Counted from the stretch's first letter, positions 1-13,735 are shown. The stretch is DNA of 64,000 nt from Pontederia crassipes (GCA_030549335.1 JAUKPH010000017.1:624501-688500), one strand, 5' to 3'. A program made the numbers and translations. The notes: generated from the letters alone by a model not told the origin.

Positions 1-2284
1 TCTCTCCATTTTTAAGGAGTACCATTGCAGATACACGAGTGTTTAGATACCTAAATCATGATGGGCCAATGGAGGATCAGTGTCATGATAGATGTCCCAT
101 AAAGGGGAATGATGGCATCACACAAGACTAATAATATCCTCAAATAAGGTGGAGTGTCTCACACAAAGTTGATAACCTTCGCGGAAAGTACCTCACACAA
201 AATTGATAATCTCTCGTCTAGGTAGGCAATGTCAATCATCATTTTTTATTTTTACTATCTATGAACTTATCTTTTGATCACTTAATTCAATCAAGGTTGT
301 AGAGAGCCAGAGTGTCTCTGGATCATCATGTAATATCTTAAGGGAAAAAGATAATCAAGTGGACAAAGATCAATTAAATCATGATTATTAACTAGAGTTT
401 TGTTCATTCTCTATTCGTAAATCAAAAATTCAAAAATCAAATGGTCGTCCGCGCTCTAGCTTGTTCAATAATAGTTTGATAGAGGTTTAGACACCCATTT
501 TATTTGTTACATCGATTGTCTGATACATGTTCGAACGTTTGTTTTTCCATTGTTCTAAGGCCAAGTGCGGATCGAACGTCCCATAGATCTGTGGTCGTCG
601 GGTATCGCACAAGTAGGATTCATGAACTTTTAGTCAAGAGTTTTGAATGTCCAAACCTTGGCCAGTTGTTTGATGAAACGAGATCCATGATCCTCGATCG
701 ATCGAGATGGATTTCTGATCGATCGCCAAATCATAATAAGGTATCGACGTTCCATATTGGATGATCGATCCTTGGATCGATCATCCAATTTGGTGGTCAT
801 TATCGAGTTTGACATTTTTAGATTGGACACCCGATCCTTGGATCGGTCGTTCGATATGATAGTCGTTAGCTTTTGCCAAGGTGATTCAGGTACCTGATCT
901 GTGGATCGATCTCCCATTTCAAATGGACAGAATTGCAAGTCATTGTGAAATCCTTAAGTTTTCACACAAAACATTGATCTAATCTATAGCCAACTTATTT
1001 CTAATACACAACATGATTCAGAGAGTAAACCTAAACGAAATTGCATGTATCACATTATGAATTTATAAATAAAGTCTCGTCTTCTAACTATCGATAACTT
1101 CATGAAAAATCTTTTAGATCATCTTAACTAGATTTTTATCTATAACATCAGAATGATTCATGGTCGACATTTCGCTTAGAAGTGGTCTAAAAATCATAGA
1201 AGCATAAATCTATATCACAACAAACCATGGCATATGAATCACTCATAAAAATCATTCAAAATACTCATTTTCGAGTGAAAAAAGATCATGATCATGTAAC
1301 AAAACCCTAAAACATAAGTTCTACCAAATAGAACATGGATCAATCCTTGGCCTAACATATTTCTTAAAACATGCAAAATTCATCTCGAACACTACCACAT
1401 GATCCAGATCCCGAAAACACACCTATTTGATGATTTTCAATTGTCCCTTCGTTGGATCAAGCTCTAGTCCCTTTCTGTTCGTCTTCCCATGTCCCTTGAG
1501 AGACTCCCACATTCGTTGAGCTCTCGGCACTTGCAGAGCTTCCTCCTACTTTTGGTCGAGCCAAATGGAGGAAGAAGCCACACGATGGGGAAAAACGGTT
1601 GAGGAAAATGAAGAGAAGGGAAAAAATGTGAGTTGTAAAGAGAATGATGGTAGGGTTTCAGCCATTAACTCCTTGAGTGGAGTGGGTTACAGATCCTCAA
1701 GTGTAATGGAGGAAAAAGAGAGATCAAAATAGATCCTCTTCATTTTCTATCTATTGCACTTTCGAACATCGGAAAGATTTTCAATCGTTTGGTGAAGCAT
1801 CGGTGGAACTACCGATTTATCATAATATCGGGTGCCTGTTTTGTGGATCAGGCATCCGATATCCACATTCCACATCAACGATATGAATAAGATTTTAAAA
1901 AAAAAAGTTAGTGAAAATTTGTGTGTTACAGCCAACCCGGTCAATGTCAAAGAAAGTCTCAAATTTACGAAAGATTTGCTAGACACCGGGAACATAGGTG
2001 TTGTGCAAGTGATGGAGAATGTATTTCACTAGTGTTCAATGTTCGAGTGCGAGAGAATGCATATCCTGGCATACATATGATACATCACAAGTGTAAAAAT
2101 GCAATGTCAAGCCTAGTGATTCCAAAAGTTGAAGGAAATAGGCAATTTGGCCATAGAGCATATAATCAGTGACAAAGCAAACCTAGCATCACTAAGTTTT
2201 GTAGCTTTTCAAAAAAGAAAAAAAAGAAAGTTTTATAGCTGACAAGAGCAGTGAAGAAATAGGATGTGAGTGGAACATAATTAT
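1..2284. other. Repeat-like region without a recognisable gene
   Basis: No open frame here resembles a protein family I know. Between about 690 and 930 the palindrome GATCGATC and variants such as GGATCGATC recur many times, and a similar phrase (TGGATCAGGCATCCGAT) returns near 1836-1855. This is the texture of a decayed LTR or other repeat, but I cannot find its ends, and it may continue left of the window. Confidence 0.4.
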
Positions 2285-2683
2285 TAGGGGTGTGAACAAA
2301 TTTGACCCGACCCAACCACTCGGATCCTTTCTTTCTCTTTGCTACGACGCGACCCAATCCGACCCGGACCGGGTTACCCGATCACCATTTTTTAAATTTT
2401 TTTTATTTGTTTAATATAAAAACATTTATTATTAGATTTTAATACAAAATAAAGTATTTTTAAATGCTAAAAATATTATTTTAAATATCTATATACTTTT
2501 CTCCATTTAAAATAGTTTATTTTATATTTTTTAATTTTAAATGATATAAAACTGTTAAATTAACTTAAAAAATTATTTACAATTAGGTCTATCGGGTCCC
2601 CTTGATCGGGTCATGGTCGAGTTGGGTCGGATCGATCCGACCATGGGTCAGGTCGGATTTTTTAGTTCATCGAGATGACGCTG
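2285..2683. mobile_element. hAT-type MITE with GGGTC-rich ends, perfect 8-bp TSD
   Basis: The block starts TAGGGGTGTGAAC, carries clusters of GACCC/GGGTC pentamers near both ends and has an AT-rich centre. It is flanked by identical 8-bp copies of ATAATTAT (2277-2284 and 2684-2691), the duplication size typical of hAT transposons. The left end matches the ends of the copies at 38173 and 56357; the right inverted repeat is degraded. No transposase is encoded, so it is a non-autonomous element. Confidence 0.65.
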
Positions 2684-2770
2684 ATAATTATTCGCCAGCC
2701 AAAGAACATCTGTAGTTTTTTTTGTCAAGAGATAACACCATCAATAAAGAGCACGACTTCTATTCTCGTA

Positions 2771-3478
2771 GGCTGCGTTTGACAACACGGAACATTTGAA
2801 ATGTTCCGGTTGTTCTGCCAAACGCAGCCGGTGACCCGTCACGTGAGCTGGGCGAGAACATTTGTCAAAATATTCTCGCCCAAATGTTCTCGCCTTCGAG
2901 GCGAGAACATTTGCCTTTTTTTTGTTCTCGAGCCGTAATCTTTTTTTATAAATTTCATCTATTTTTTAATTATTTTAGTTTGTATGTATATATAATTTAT
3001 AATATATTAATACATTATTAAGGATATTATAAAATAATTTATTAAATGTTATTAATTAAAAACTATAAAATAATTAGTTCTAATAGTTCATAAATATTTT
3101 ATTAATTAAACTATTCAATTATTTTTAAAAAAATAAATTATATTTGGATTTTAAAATGTATGTAAATTATAATATTAATAATATTTAAAATGTTTAATCA
3201 AAATAAATAAAAATAATATTAACAATATAATAATTTATGTAAATTATAATATTAATAATATATTCTTATTTACTATAATTTTATACCTCATAAAATAATA
3301 AATTATATTCTTAGTTCTTACTTTTTATCCAAACGCTCACTAAAACTTATCCATCACATCAACTTTTTAAATTCTCTTCATTACACTTTTTCATTCAAAC
3401 ACTAACCCAAACTTTTCTATCACATCAATTAGTTTTCGAGAACAAATATTCTAAAATATTTTCGTGTCAAACGCAGCC
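2771..3478. mobile_element. MITE with GGCTGCGTTTGACA terminal inverted repeats
   Basis: The two ends are exact inverted repeats (GGCTGCGTTTGACA at left, its complement at right, 3465-3478). The first 59 bp also form a near-perfect hairpin of their own, with GGAACATTT facing AAATGTTCC. A second palindrome follows at 2862-2912, where GAGAACATTT and its complement alternate. The rest is about 75-80% AT with no coding sequence. The flanks (GTA left, TTA right) are compatible with a 3-bp PIF/Harbinger-like duplication but do not prove it. Confidence 0.7.
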
Positions 3479-3554
3479 TTAAAGAAATGAAATTTGTTTA
3501 AATTATGAATGTTCCCAGCCGTAAAGAAATAAAATTTGTTTAGATTATGTCACG

Positions 3555-3900
3555 ACACAGCACGTTCCAAGAAGATGAACAAGATCATTTAATAACTCCG
3601 AAGAGTTGTCAGTAATGATGTAATCATCCACGTACACGAGGAGAAGCAAAATTATTGTTCTACACCGGAGAACAAAGCGACTGAAGTATCAAATTTTGGG
3701 CCAACGAAGTCAAAGACAATGAGTGCACCATGAAGTTCTGAAAACGATGCTCTTGGCGCTTGGTGGAGACTTGCAGAGCGTGCAGTCGTGATGAGGGCGA
3801 GATTCATCAATGAAGCTATCGGCGGCTCAAGCATGTAGATTTTCTCCAAAAGATCCATATGTAAAAATACATTAACTGGCATAAAGGAGAGTAACTGATG
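3555..3900 (-). mobile_element. Ty1/copia reverse-transcriptase fossil
   Basis: Reading leftwards on the minus strand, pieces of a copia-type reverse transcriptase are visible: a segment like 'AFLHGDL.EE.YM.QPPG' (here VFLHMDLLEKIYMLEPP), then 'QAPRA.F..L..AL..F.FV..K.DTS', then the YVDD catalytic-motif block near 3600-3640. These are hallmark copia RT motifs. The copy is broken in several places, no LTRs were recognised, and it looks old. Flanking DNA up to about 4130 may belong to the same relic. Confidence 0.7.
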
Positions 3901-4129
3901 ACAGCAAAAGACAAAACGAGGCAGGTTGTCATTGGACGTTTGACAACCGGACTGAAAGTGTCCTAGTGCAGTTGCACCGATGCTGAGCCGACGCACAGAT
4001 CCATCTGAAGAAATGACACTTGTATTGGGTTATGGTCAAAGACACTGCACACGGAATAGGGATCATGTCCATCTGATGTCCTCGATTGCATCTTCGACGA
4101 GTAAGCGACATCGCCTGTTTGAGTTGCAA

Positions 4130-5675
4130 TATTTGCTTGCATTGTGTTGAAGTCTTATTTCATGGCTTGTTAACACGTTGTGGAGTTCGGGATGTTGCGA
4201 AAACAGACTCATCGCTACAGCTACGTACTCTCTAAGTTACTGAAATAAATGAAGACATTGAATGAGGCAGACAAAATTCGAATGTTCAGCAACTGATAAC
4301 TCATTTGCATATTGAACTTTCTCTTGACGAAGAAACGCGACGTTAGTTGAATCTCCTTTTTTCAAAATTGTGAAATTGCATGCAGAGCTGGAGAATACGG
4401 GTGTACGTGTGTTGGGGCATTGAAGGCTTGATGAAGAGCACGCAAAGCACTACGTGATGTTCAGAGACCAATAACAATAGGTAAAGCCTACTTGGAGAGT
4501 GATGCTCCATTCAAGAAATGCTAGATTAGAAGCAGTAATGGTGGAAAGATGGATCTGATATATGTGGAGCAACAGTCATTGCAAACAGACATGATCAAGG
4601 GCAGACCCACATATATAGTACAAGGGGACTAATTTTTGAAACTTTTAACAATATATGTTGATATATTTAGTTCTAAAATTAAAAATTGATCTGATTTTTT
4701 TTAAAAAAAATTGTGTCATGGTATTAAAACATAAACATTAACTTGTTGCATTGATCATAACACTATAAACTTATGAAAAGCTTATGAGTTCAAACCCTTC
4801 TTGACTCATATCTTTAGTTTGTCGTCCCCCATCAACATCTAGTCTTGGTTTCGAACATGGCGAAGGTTTGCAGTCGTGGCTGAAATCAAGCTTTTTTACA
4901 ATAATTAGTTTAATTTGAGAAACGTGAAATGTGTCACCTAGCCAAAGGAAGAATAGAGAGAAACACAACTAGAGAGGAGAGAGCCATGGTGAGCAAACGA
5001 ATACAAGTTTAGGAAAATATTCTTTGATGTATATATTGTTATTATGCTCGCCCAAGATGGAGATGAATCCTACCTATACGGGAACAAGTGCACATTGATT
5101 ACTCCGGTGTCAACATGTGGTTTGGCGTGAATTATTATTTTGACATTTCAAAATTGTAGTTATAGTGCTGTATTTTATGTATTTTTTTCTTTTCAGCGTG
5201 AACGGTGATTTCTAAAGCTTGAACACTAATCAAATTAAAAATAAAAATTTGTTAAAAAGACAGCCATGATGAGCAACCTCAAATTCTGGATTCGGCAATG
5301 ACTAAACAACCTCAAATTTTCGATTCTGTTCTCGTAGAAGTAGAACCTTTTTTACTTCAGATTTGATTTGCATGATTCATTGAAAACGACAAGATGTCGA
5401 AAATTTCTTATCGGAAGCAATTAATGTATACAATGTAAAGTAAAATGATATCGCATTTGTTAATGACAGAAGCTCATAGTTTTCTTCTACCTATATGCAG
5501 ACTACTATTTTTTATTTTTTATTTTGCTTCGACAGAATAATGACCACTCAGATGAATTGGCAATATCTTTCCTACCTGATTTCTCTTCCAGTTATCAATT
5601 AAGCTATACAAATGTGTGCATACAGCATAATGTACATTGAGTGACCGGAATCACAGAGTTCCTTGTGGCATGTAA
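4130..5675. other. Intergenic DNA and 3' flank of the epoxidase gene
   Basis: No gene recognised. The part next to 5676 should hold the 3' UTR of the minus-strand zeaxanthin epoxidase gene. The rest is AT-rich and featureless apart from possible copia debris at the left. Confidence 0.4.
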
Positions 5676-8600
5676 TTACACTGCCTGCAGGATTTGCTGA
5701 CCTCCATTTGCCAATGTTTCTGGTTTTGTGTTTATTACCTTGACGCGAAAAGTGACCTGGAACATAACACAATAGGGGAAGCAAAATGTTACTCATCTCC
5801 ATGAGCAAGAGGCAAGAGACTAATACATGGTGCGTGTATGCTAACAATAAGAAATCTTTTTGCTAGAAAAGAACAAGAATAACCAATGGAGATCAGAAGC
5901 TGGACACTGCAGATCACCTGTTTATCGGTTCCGAGTTCGATAACATCATGTGGATGGATACGAACAGGAGAATTCGGTGGCACTCGTTGCCGTCTCCCTT
6001 CATTGCTGATGAATAAGATGTAAGGAACAAGGATATAATTAAGTCTACCTTGTAAGTGTTATTCGAACTGAGGCAGCGACATTGATAGATCCACATTACT
6101 TACTTGGAAATCCAGCTACCATGTTGGCTCTGCAGATCAGTTAAGTAGAAGAAGTTGTCCTTGCAATGTATACGAGCATGGTTTTCAGATATCTGATTAA
6201 GGAACATAAAAACACCCAAAACCAAGTTAGGAAGAGGAAGGATAAACCAACTGACAGACCACACTTTACTTTTCTAATATATGAGACATGAAAGAATAAT
6301 AGTTGCAAATCTAATTCTGAATTCAGATGAACGAAATTGAGAAAAAAAGAAATATTCAATTTGATCACCAACTTGTGTATCATAAATGCAAGTTGTCCTA
6401 CAGTCTTGAATCATAAATTAATAACATGTTTAAACAGTAATAGAAGAAAATAACTTGACTTGAACTTTAGAATTCAGGCATAAAGAAAAGTTTTCTGGGC
6501 ATGGGAGTTTTTGGAATCTTCCTCTTATGGAGAATTAAACATTGTTCCTCACATTTCAATCTTGCCTTAAGGGTAAAAATTTGTAAAATAAAACTTTCTT
6601 TTGCAGTATGACTTAGCCTCATTGATATGCTTAAAAACATCATATTCCACTGGTACAAGGCAAATGAGCTTTGCTGAAAACTAACCTGTGGCGAGGTAAT
6701 GGCAACTGAAACTCCTGCTGCAACATTATTTACATGATTCCTGCCAATTTATTCATCAATTGTCTATTTCAATTTACTGGAAAAAGAATTCCAGCAACTT
6801 AGTTAGAGAAAAAAAATAACAAGGGGGAGCATGAGCATATTACCCAATGGTGATTGGTCGATGCATATCTTTAACCAAATGAATGGGTCTTATCGAACTA
6901 CTATTTCCTGATTCTGAAGGGATGAGGTACCACCTGGAAATGAGAGTGAAAGAAGATGACTAAAAGAAGAACATGAACTTAACAAAATGACATCTGAACC
7001 AAGGTCAAAATCCACTAAGAAGAAGCTCATACTCTCCACCCAGAGCTTGCTCCATTGCATCATCATCTTCAAACCATCTCTTCAGCTGGTCACTTGCCTG
7101 TAATGTAATATCATTAAGAAAATTCCACACGAATATATAAGTGGAGCCCACAATGCAAGGCAGTTGATTTTATGTTTGTTATATTTGTCTTACCTTGTCA
7201 GTTAGACGGCAGCTTAGGGACCTACCAGCAAGCTTTCCACTGCAGAAACAAAATTGGTGCATTAACACTGGATAGTGATTTGCAGTATAATGTGATAATG
7301 CAATTAATTCTAAATCAGAAAAGGAATTGGAGCATAAATGCATAGTTGTTTCCACAAATCATGCACATGGATGATTATAAGCTGTTTATGCTGATATGGC
7401 AAGATTGAAAATCCAGAACATTAACACCAAAAAAGTTGAATTACTAGCTATTTCATTCGTTTGGAGGTGTGGACGAGAGGAAAAAAACACAAACAAAATA
7501 CGTTTATGTTCAATCTTATCAATGATCAACATACAAAGGTCTAAAATGAACAAGGACAGCATTCACAAATAGATTGGAAGCATACAAGATGGTGCTTATA
7601 ACAATAGTATATTATGGTTCCAGAAACGTGTCTTGTGAAATTTAATTACTAGCATGCTAAAATCATGATTATGGGAAGTGATTGTGTTAAACAATGATGC
7701 TACATGGCAAAGTTTAATGTTGAACTTGAACGCATAACTCATTCATTAGTTAATAAATCTCCCTCCTTTTAGTTGTAAAAATCTGAGCCATAAATTGGTC
7801 ACTCATATAGATTGGTGTAGATGATCTTGTATGTTTATATAAAATAACCATCTCGAGATTCCAAAACTTCAACACTCAGAATACAATTGAATCAAGGGAT
7901 AAAACTTGGTTATGCGTTAAGTTTTCTAGTGATAAAGACAAAGAAAATCTAGAATGATCCAAAAACTATTGGAAACAAATTGAACTTTTTACCTGTTACC
8001 ACCTAATACCCAGGTCAACATCAGTGGCATTACAAACTTTATAAGAAATCTCCCACCAACTCTTCCGGGATGCGGTATCCGAAATTTGGTCAAAAACTAT
8101 TAAGGGAGAGGATGCATCAATGTTTTAAACAGATATGGATGATATTTAATTATTGTGAGGCCCAAGAATGCATGGAATCATACCGACAATGGTCCGAGTC
8201 CCACACCCAAATATGGCCGGTAAGTGGAAGCCATATTTGCTGCCATTCTAGCCATTGCATAAATTATTGTAACACGAAGCCATCTTTCTCTTTCATAACT
8301 AGAACATAAACAATACAAGTCAATTTGATTAACCAACTATAAGTCTGTTGTGAAGTTGTCCACACATCTCAAATAATCTGATTTGCACATTCAACAGGTT
8401 CATTTTCTAAACATACCGCTTTACTGCAGATGTCATGTCTATGGATTCTCCAGTTTCAATACTCTGTTTCCATGCCTTCTCGAGTTCAAGAGCAAGTTGA
8501 TAGCTATCCTGGATATAGAAGGAAAGAACAATTAAAGAATGAGAAAGATCTCGCAATTATGTTTAGTATATTGATTGGTGTTAAATGTATCTCTTGCACA

Positions 8601-11600
8601 GATGGATATTTCTCATGACAAAAGTTACTTTAGCATACAGTTCAAATTTCAATGTTATATCTTTCTCTGATCCCCTTACACAGACATAGTACATGAAACT
8701 ATACCTCAATAGCCATACAACCTCCCTGACCAAGATTTGGCTGCATTGCATGAACGGAGTCACCAAGCAAAGTCACACGACCTTTTCCCCATCCCAGGAT
8801 TGGCACACGATCATATATATCACGACGAAGAATTGCTTCCTCGTCAGTTGCAAGCAGGAGGTCTATAACATTATCAGACCAACCATTAAATATTTTGAGC
8901 AGCCTCTCTTTTTTCCCTGCAAATAATCAAGATAAACTTTGAGAGAGATGATAAACTGGAAGTGATCGTGTTTCTTTTCTTCCAAATTATGGGTGGAGAG
9001 ACTAGTATCAACTTTACTTTCGGGAAAAGTGAACTTGTGTTGTCCTCAATGGAGAAGTTTCTTTCTTCTTGCTGAGCATTCTTTGTTGAATCAATATGAT
9101 CACAAGAACTGTAATGATTGTGGTGTGGATTTTTTTATCTCCTTTAGTTATTTAACAACTCTCCAGTAAAATAGGCATACTCGAAATACAGTATTGAAAT
9201 GAAATGACAACATAGGGAATCTACCATTTGGAGGATCAGTGCCACCAGGAGGTTCCTTGTGAAAAGCATACCATTGCATTTTCCCAGCTCCAACATCTGA
9301 AGAGACAAAATACTGCTTGTGACCAAGAAACACTCTATACCTGGACACAGGGCACAAGAATCTCAGCACATAACAATGCCATAGAATAACTTTAGAATTT
9401 CTGATGAATAATTGGAATATCAGAATTCTTCTGTACTGACAGGAAAAAATCTAATATGCATAAGAAAAACTTAGAAGAAATAGGCAACTTTTGCATACCC
9501 AACAGTTTCAATATCCGGAGGTACAAAATCAGCAATACCAGTATAGCAAGTATAACCTGCATACCATGCATCCGAGGGTCCAAAGAGGATTTGACGCACC
9601 TGCAAATCGAAGTGAAAACTTGATCTTAAAAATGTTGCTTTTAACTATTTCTGTATGTGCTAAAACAGAAGATAAAAATAAAATCACACCTTTGACCATA
9701 TCCCATCCGCTCCAACTAAAAGATCACCTTCAAATTGTTGACCATTCTCTAGTGTCACTGTAACCTGCTCCATTAACATAATAGTGAATAAAAGAATAAT
9801 AAATGAATGTTTTCCATTTCAGCAAAGTCTCGATCTAGTGAAGAATCTTACTTTGTCTCCATTGTCCGTAAAATCAATAACATTACTTTCATTCAAAATA
9901 ATATCATCACCAACAGCGCGGGCCAATATTTGTTGTAAAGTCATCCGACTAATAACTCTGGTAACTGGCAATCCCCGATCTGCTGCAGGAGTAAATGTAT
10001 CAAATTTGATGTACCTGAATGTCAATGGGATGCCATTGGTTATGTATCAATAGAGTCCTATGGCACACATCTATGATCTTCACTAGTAGAGACTTCATAA
10101 GAGAGTTTTGCTAGATATTTTATTTTAATCTCCATGTCAGTTATTTGATTTATGTGTAAGATTACATGCATAAATATTTTATCCATTTCCTAAATGTTGA
10201 ATTGTGTCAGGCTGCATCGAAACTCATCGAAGAAAGAAAAGTCTGCATTGATACATCATATGTCCACTATATATTCAGCTGATAGGTGTACATGAGAACA
10301 GCAAAGTATAGATGAATGCAGAATCAATCTCAATGAAAATGATATTGTTAAAATTGAATTGGATATTGCAACAGTCCAGGAAGCAAGGAATGTAATTGCA
10401 TTACAACTTACTGGAAGAAAATTCATTGTCATATTCTTAATAACAAAGAAGAATAATCCACTTGTATGTCAATTCATATCAATATACACACAGCAGATAG
10501 GCAAAGCACATCCAGTATGATATGGCTCTTAAAGAGATCATGTAGAATGCTATCATCCAACTACTACAACAACAACAACAAAGCCTTATCCCACTAGGTG
10601 GGGTCGGCTACATGGTTTAATCCATGTTCATGAGATTCGACAGGGTTTTACGCTGGTTGTCGGGGCCTAACACAATCCTCCTCCTTTATCCGGGCTTGGG
10701 ACCGGCTATAAAACATAGGTAACTAAATTCAATGGTCTTATGCTGAAAAGATAACCTACGACACCTGGACTACAGAAACTTGGTCAATGATTATGAATCT
10801 ATTTGATTACTTTGATTCAGGTCAATTAAAACTCACAAAAGAGAGGATAGAAGATGAACAGCCGATTGAGTGAAAAATAAATGAACATGGACAAGGGGTT
10901 AAAATTATTCACGTTCAGGTAGAATTCTTGCATCTGAATTAGAAAGAAACCTCGAACTCATGATAAAAGGGGGAAGTAACAACGCTCTGAAACGCCAGCC
11001 ATGTCAAGGGATCAACGTTCAATTCACAGAAACCAAGAGATCAAACTACACATGCTGTCGAATGATACTACAATTCAAGTTAACTTCTTGTACATGTAAA
11101 AAAGAGTTGAAGTAGCATCTCAAGTAAGGTAAATAATTGATGCCAATGTGACGGTAAAAGTTGCACGTCAGCCAATTTGGCAACTCAATCGTCAAGAGAC
11201 TAACAAATGGAAATCTTAAAAAAAAAAAAAAACATAGTACCAGGTTCCGGAGACCCCATCCACCAGTCCATTAATCCGGTCCCCGGTGATGCACCCGGCG
11301 GCCATCACCTCCTCGGCGACCTGCAAATCGATGGCTTCCAGTGCCGCAAGCGCATTGCTCTGTATCTGAATCGGTCCCCTGTACTGCCCTTCCCCACGGA
11401 CCGCGCTCAGGTCCTTCTCAAAAACCAGGACCTCAAACCCCTTGTTCTTCGCCGCGAGCGCGAACACCAGCCCGCCAATCCCACCGCCTGCCACCAGAAT
11501 CCGAAGCTTGCGCTCCCCTGCCGACTTCGACGGAGCATCCGCCGCCACCTTCGCCGCCGCAGCAGTCCCACCGGCGCCAGAAGCTACAAATCTCCTACTC

Positions 11601-11773
11601 CTCTTGTGCCTGCCAGCAGCACTGCAAAAGTTCTGAGCTGCATAACTCGACGACTCCTCGGCAGGGACGCCTGCAGGACTACTCCAACCACTGCCGCTGC
11701 CGACGGCTGGTAATTGGCGCTTCGGAACCAAGGCAATTGGAGACGGGAACAGATTGCTGTACAGGAGCGCCAT
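5676..11773 (-). CDS. ZEP: Zeaxanthin epoxidase, chloroplastic (16 exons, complete)
   Basis: FAD-dependent monooxygenase that converts zeaxanthin via antheraxanthin to violaxanthin in plastids, serving the xanthophyll cycle and ABA synthesis. Exons, in order: 11241-11773, 9852-10014, 9690-9764, 9499-9599, 9225-9340, 8705-8916, 8417-8508, 8184-8298, 7993-8096, 7194-7239, 7033-7097, 6844-6933, 6686-6740, 6104-6192, 5918-6005, 5676-5756. All borders are GT..AG, phases agree, and the total is 2025 nt (674 aa), normal for the family; plant ZEP genes commonly have 16 exons. Residues 1 to about 75 look like a plastid transit peptide. The FAD motif GGGIGG lies at 96-101, the second FAD motif GDSVHAMQPNLGQGG at about 382-396, and a C-terminal FHA domain covers about 541-640, ending ILQAV. 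Intron 1 (1.2 kb) holds a SINE. The start is the first ATG after a TATA box at 11831. I see no break. Whether it is expressed cannot be told from sequence. Confidence 0.96.
10562..10719 (-). repeat. SINE (Au-like) in ZEP intron 1
   Basis: On the plus strand the block opens with (CAA)n, then AAAGCCTTATCCCACTAGG and GGGGTCGGCTACATGG, a phrase I recognise as a widespread plant SINE 3' region. Read on the minus strand it ends in a TTG-rich tail. A shorter copy of the same sequence lies at 47818-47865. The family name Au is from memory. A short flanking repeat AACTA is possible but weak. It sits inside intron 1 and does not touch exon borders. Confidence 0.6.
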
Positions 11774-11830
11774 GGCTAGTTGAGCTGGTGGAGAATGCGT
11801 CTGGAACTGGCTACAAGAGCTGAATTACTA

Positions 11831-11838
11831 TATTTATA
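11831..11838 (-). promoter_or_regulatory. TATA box of ZEP
   Basis: TATAAATA on the minus strand lies 58 bp upstream of the ZEP ATG. A start site about 30 bp downstream would leave a short 5' UTR of roughly 30 nt. It supports the ATG at 11773. Confidence 0.6.
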
Positions 11839-12120
11839 CGGGGTACACGGACACCGCGGTCACCATTGAAAGAGGAGGAGGATGCGACAGTGGCGAAGAA
11901 CGAGAGAAAGTGGTGGTGAAGAGCGGAGAGCGTAGATTTTCTGTGGCGTGTGTGTGGAGGTGGTGGGAGGCTGGAAAGGAAGCAGAGCAATCCGATTAGG
12001 ATCCATTAGATTTCCTCACTTCGGGCTCTGAATCTTGGATGGATTTGAGCTGTCGCCTGTTGCGGTCGCTCGGGTTTATTTCTCTCGGTAAAAAAGAAGC
12101 GATTGGTGGTGGCACTGGGG

Positions 12121-12127
12121 ACGTGGC
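12121..12127 (+). promoter_or_regulatory. ABRE-like ACGTGGC core upstream of ZEP
   Basis: ACGTGGC, the core bound by group-A bZIP factors, lies about 350 bp upstream of the ZEP start. The motif is short and can occur by chance. Confidence 0.35.
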
Positions 12128-12299
12128 GGGCTCCGGTTGCTGGGATCGCATGCATGGGGAATGCAGGGTGTTCGGCTGCCACATGGTGCTCTGTGGTGGA
12201 GGTGTTGGTCTCTTAAAATATCAACCCCCCTCTGTCAGCGTCATGAGTGATCCAAAGTGGGAGTGTCGTTGGCCATTAGCATTCTCCTAATATGTTTTT

Positions 12300-12945
12300 T
12301 TTTCTTTTTTTTAAATCAAATATTATTGATAATACTTTAAATTCTAACAAAAAAGTAATATATTCTTCACAGTTCATAATTAGTAAAAACAGACATTTAT
12401 CGGGTCTATTATATTTATGATTCAAAATTTATTTAATTGTATATTTGATATAGATGTTTTAAATTTTGAAATCATTTTCGAACAAAATTGAGTTAAGAGT
12501 CGAATCGCCCCTCTCAATTCTAGCCCAATTTTAATGCTCACAAATTTGTATTCATCCTCGATCTATCCGAGATTGGTTGTCTCAAATTCATCAACAATTT
12601 AATCAAACCAATTTAATTGTCTCGATTTAATTTAACTTTTATAATATATATATATATATATATATTAATGACAATTCATTTAAATCTTCATTTTATTTTC
12701 TATTATTAATAAGATTATTTTGTACATCATATATTTAAAGGACAAGTTATAATATAATATATGACAATGCATACTTAATATGTTGTAATATAAGTATATA
12801 TTATAATATTAAATAATAGTGTTGAGAATAAATTCGGATTTTTTGAACGGAGAACTGGTCCGAATCAAAATAGGTCAATATTTTTTATAATGGAAATGAT
12901 CCTTACTTGAATATTTTTAATATCCTCGAAAATTAAGTGGAGTTG
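12300..12945. other. AT-rich intergenic DNA with an (AT)n microsatellite
   Basis: No gene seen. A perfect (AT)n run of about 22 bp lies at 12644-12665. The rest is AT-rich with nothing recognisable. Confidence 0.5.
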
Positions 12946-12954
12946 GGTGAGGAC

Positions 12955-13680
12955 CATTATTATTAAAATTGGATCGAATATGCCGGTTCAATCGATTTAA
13001 CTACGAATCGACAGGTGATCCGATTTGGTTTAATGTCAAAACCATTTTGACATTGGACGAAAAAAAATTAGTCGAAACGGTTGGGCCAATTGAATCGGTT
13101 CAACTTGGTTCAATTCAAATTTGAAAAAAAAAATATAAAAAATGACAAAAATAGGAAAATTAAAAAGAAAAAAAAGAAAGGAATATAAGAAAGGTAAAAA
13201 AGGAGGGAATATGATATGTATAAAATTAAATAGGAATTAAAATAAAAGAGGTAAGTATTTAAAATTAAAAAATATTAAAATGAAAAATTATCAAAGAGCA
13301 TAAATAAAGAAAATAAAAAGGAAAATGTTGAATGAAAAAGAAATAAGAACGATTTAAAATAAAATTTATTAATACAACATCTATCATCATTAAATAATAG
13401 ATATTAAATTAATAATAATCTATTTATATTTATATGTTAATCATTATTAAAAACTTTTAATGAATAAAAATTATGTTATATTAATTTTTAATATGATTAA
13501 TAAGTTATTATTACAATATTCATATACTAAATCATATAACTTATATCATATTTTTATAATTATTATAAGTAATATTATTTTAATAAAATCTGATTCAATC
13601 CGATCGAACCCGATCGGATCGGTCCAATTGCGACTTAGTAAGAAGTCCGATCCGATCGCCGATCCGATTCTAAAAACATT
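12955..13680 (-). mobile_element. Mutator-like MITE with perfect 9-bp TSD
   Basis: The element is flanked by identical 9-bp copies GGTGAGGAC (12946-12954 and 13681-13689), the duplication size typical of Mutator-like elements. Its right end, read inward, is AATGTTTTTAGAATCGG; the left end is a diverged match. GC-richer arms full of CCGGTTCAA/TTGAACCGG-type words surround an AT-rich centre. The copy at 36107-36816 is clearly the same family in the opposite orientation, with matching interior sequence. No coding sequence is present. Confidence 0.8.
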
Positions 13681-13735
13681 GGTGAGGACAATCAGGTCAT
13701 CCCATCCCACGCTCAGCCTTCGTGAAGGTATCACC

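Noticed and set aside
11207-11823. Long plus-strand open frames opposite ZEP exon 1
   Set aside because: They are antisense shadows of a GC-rich first exon; only the minus strand gives ZEP.
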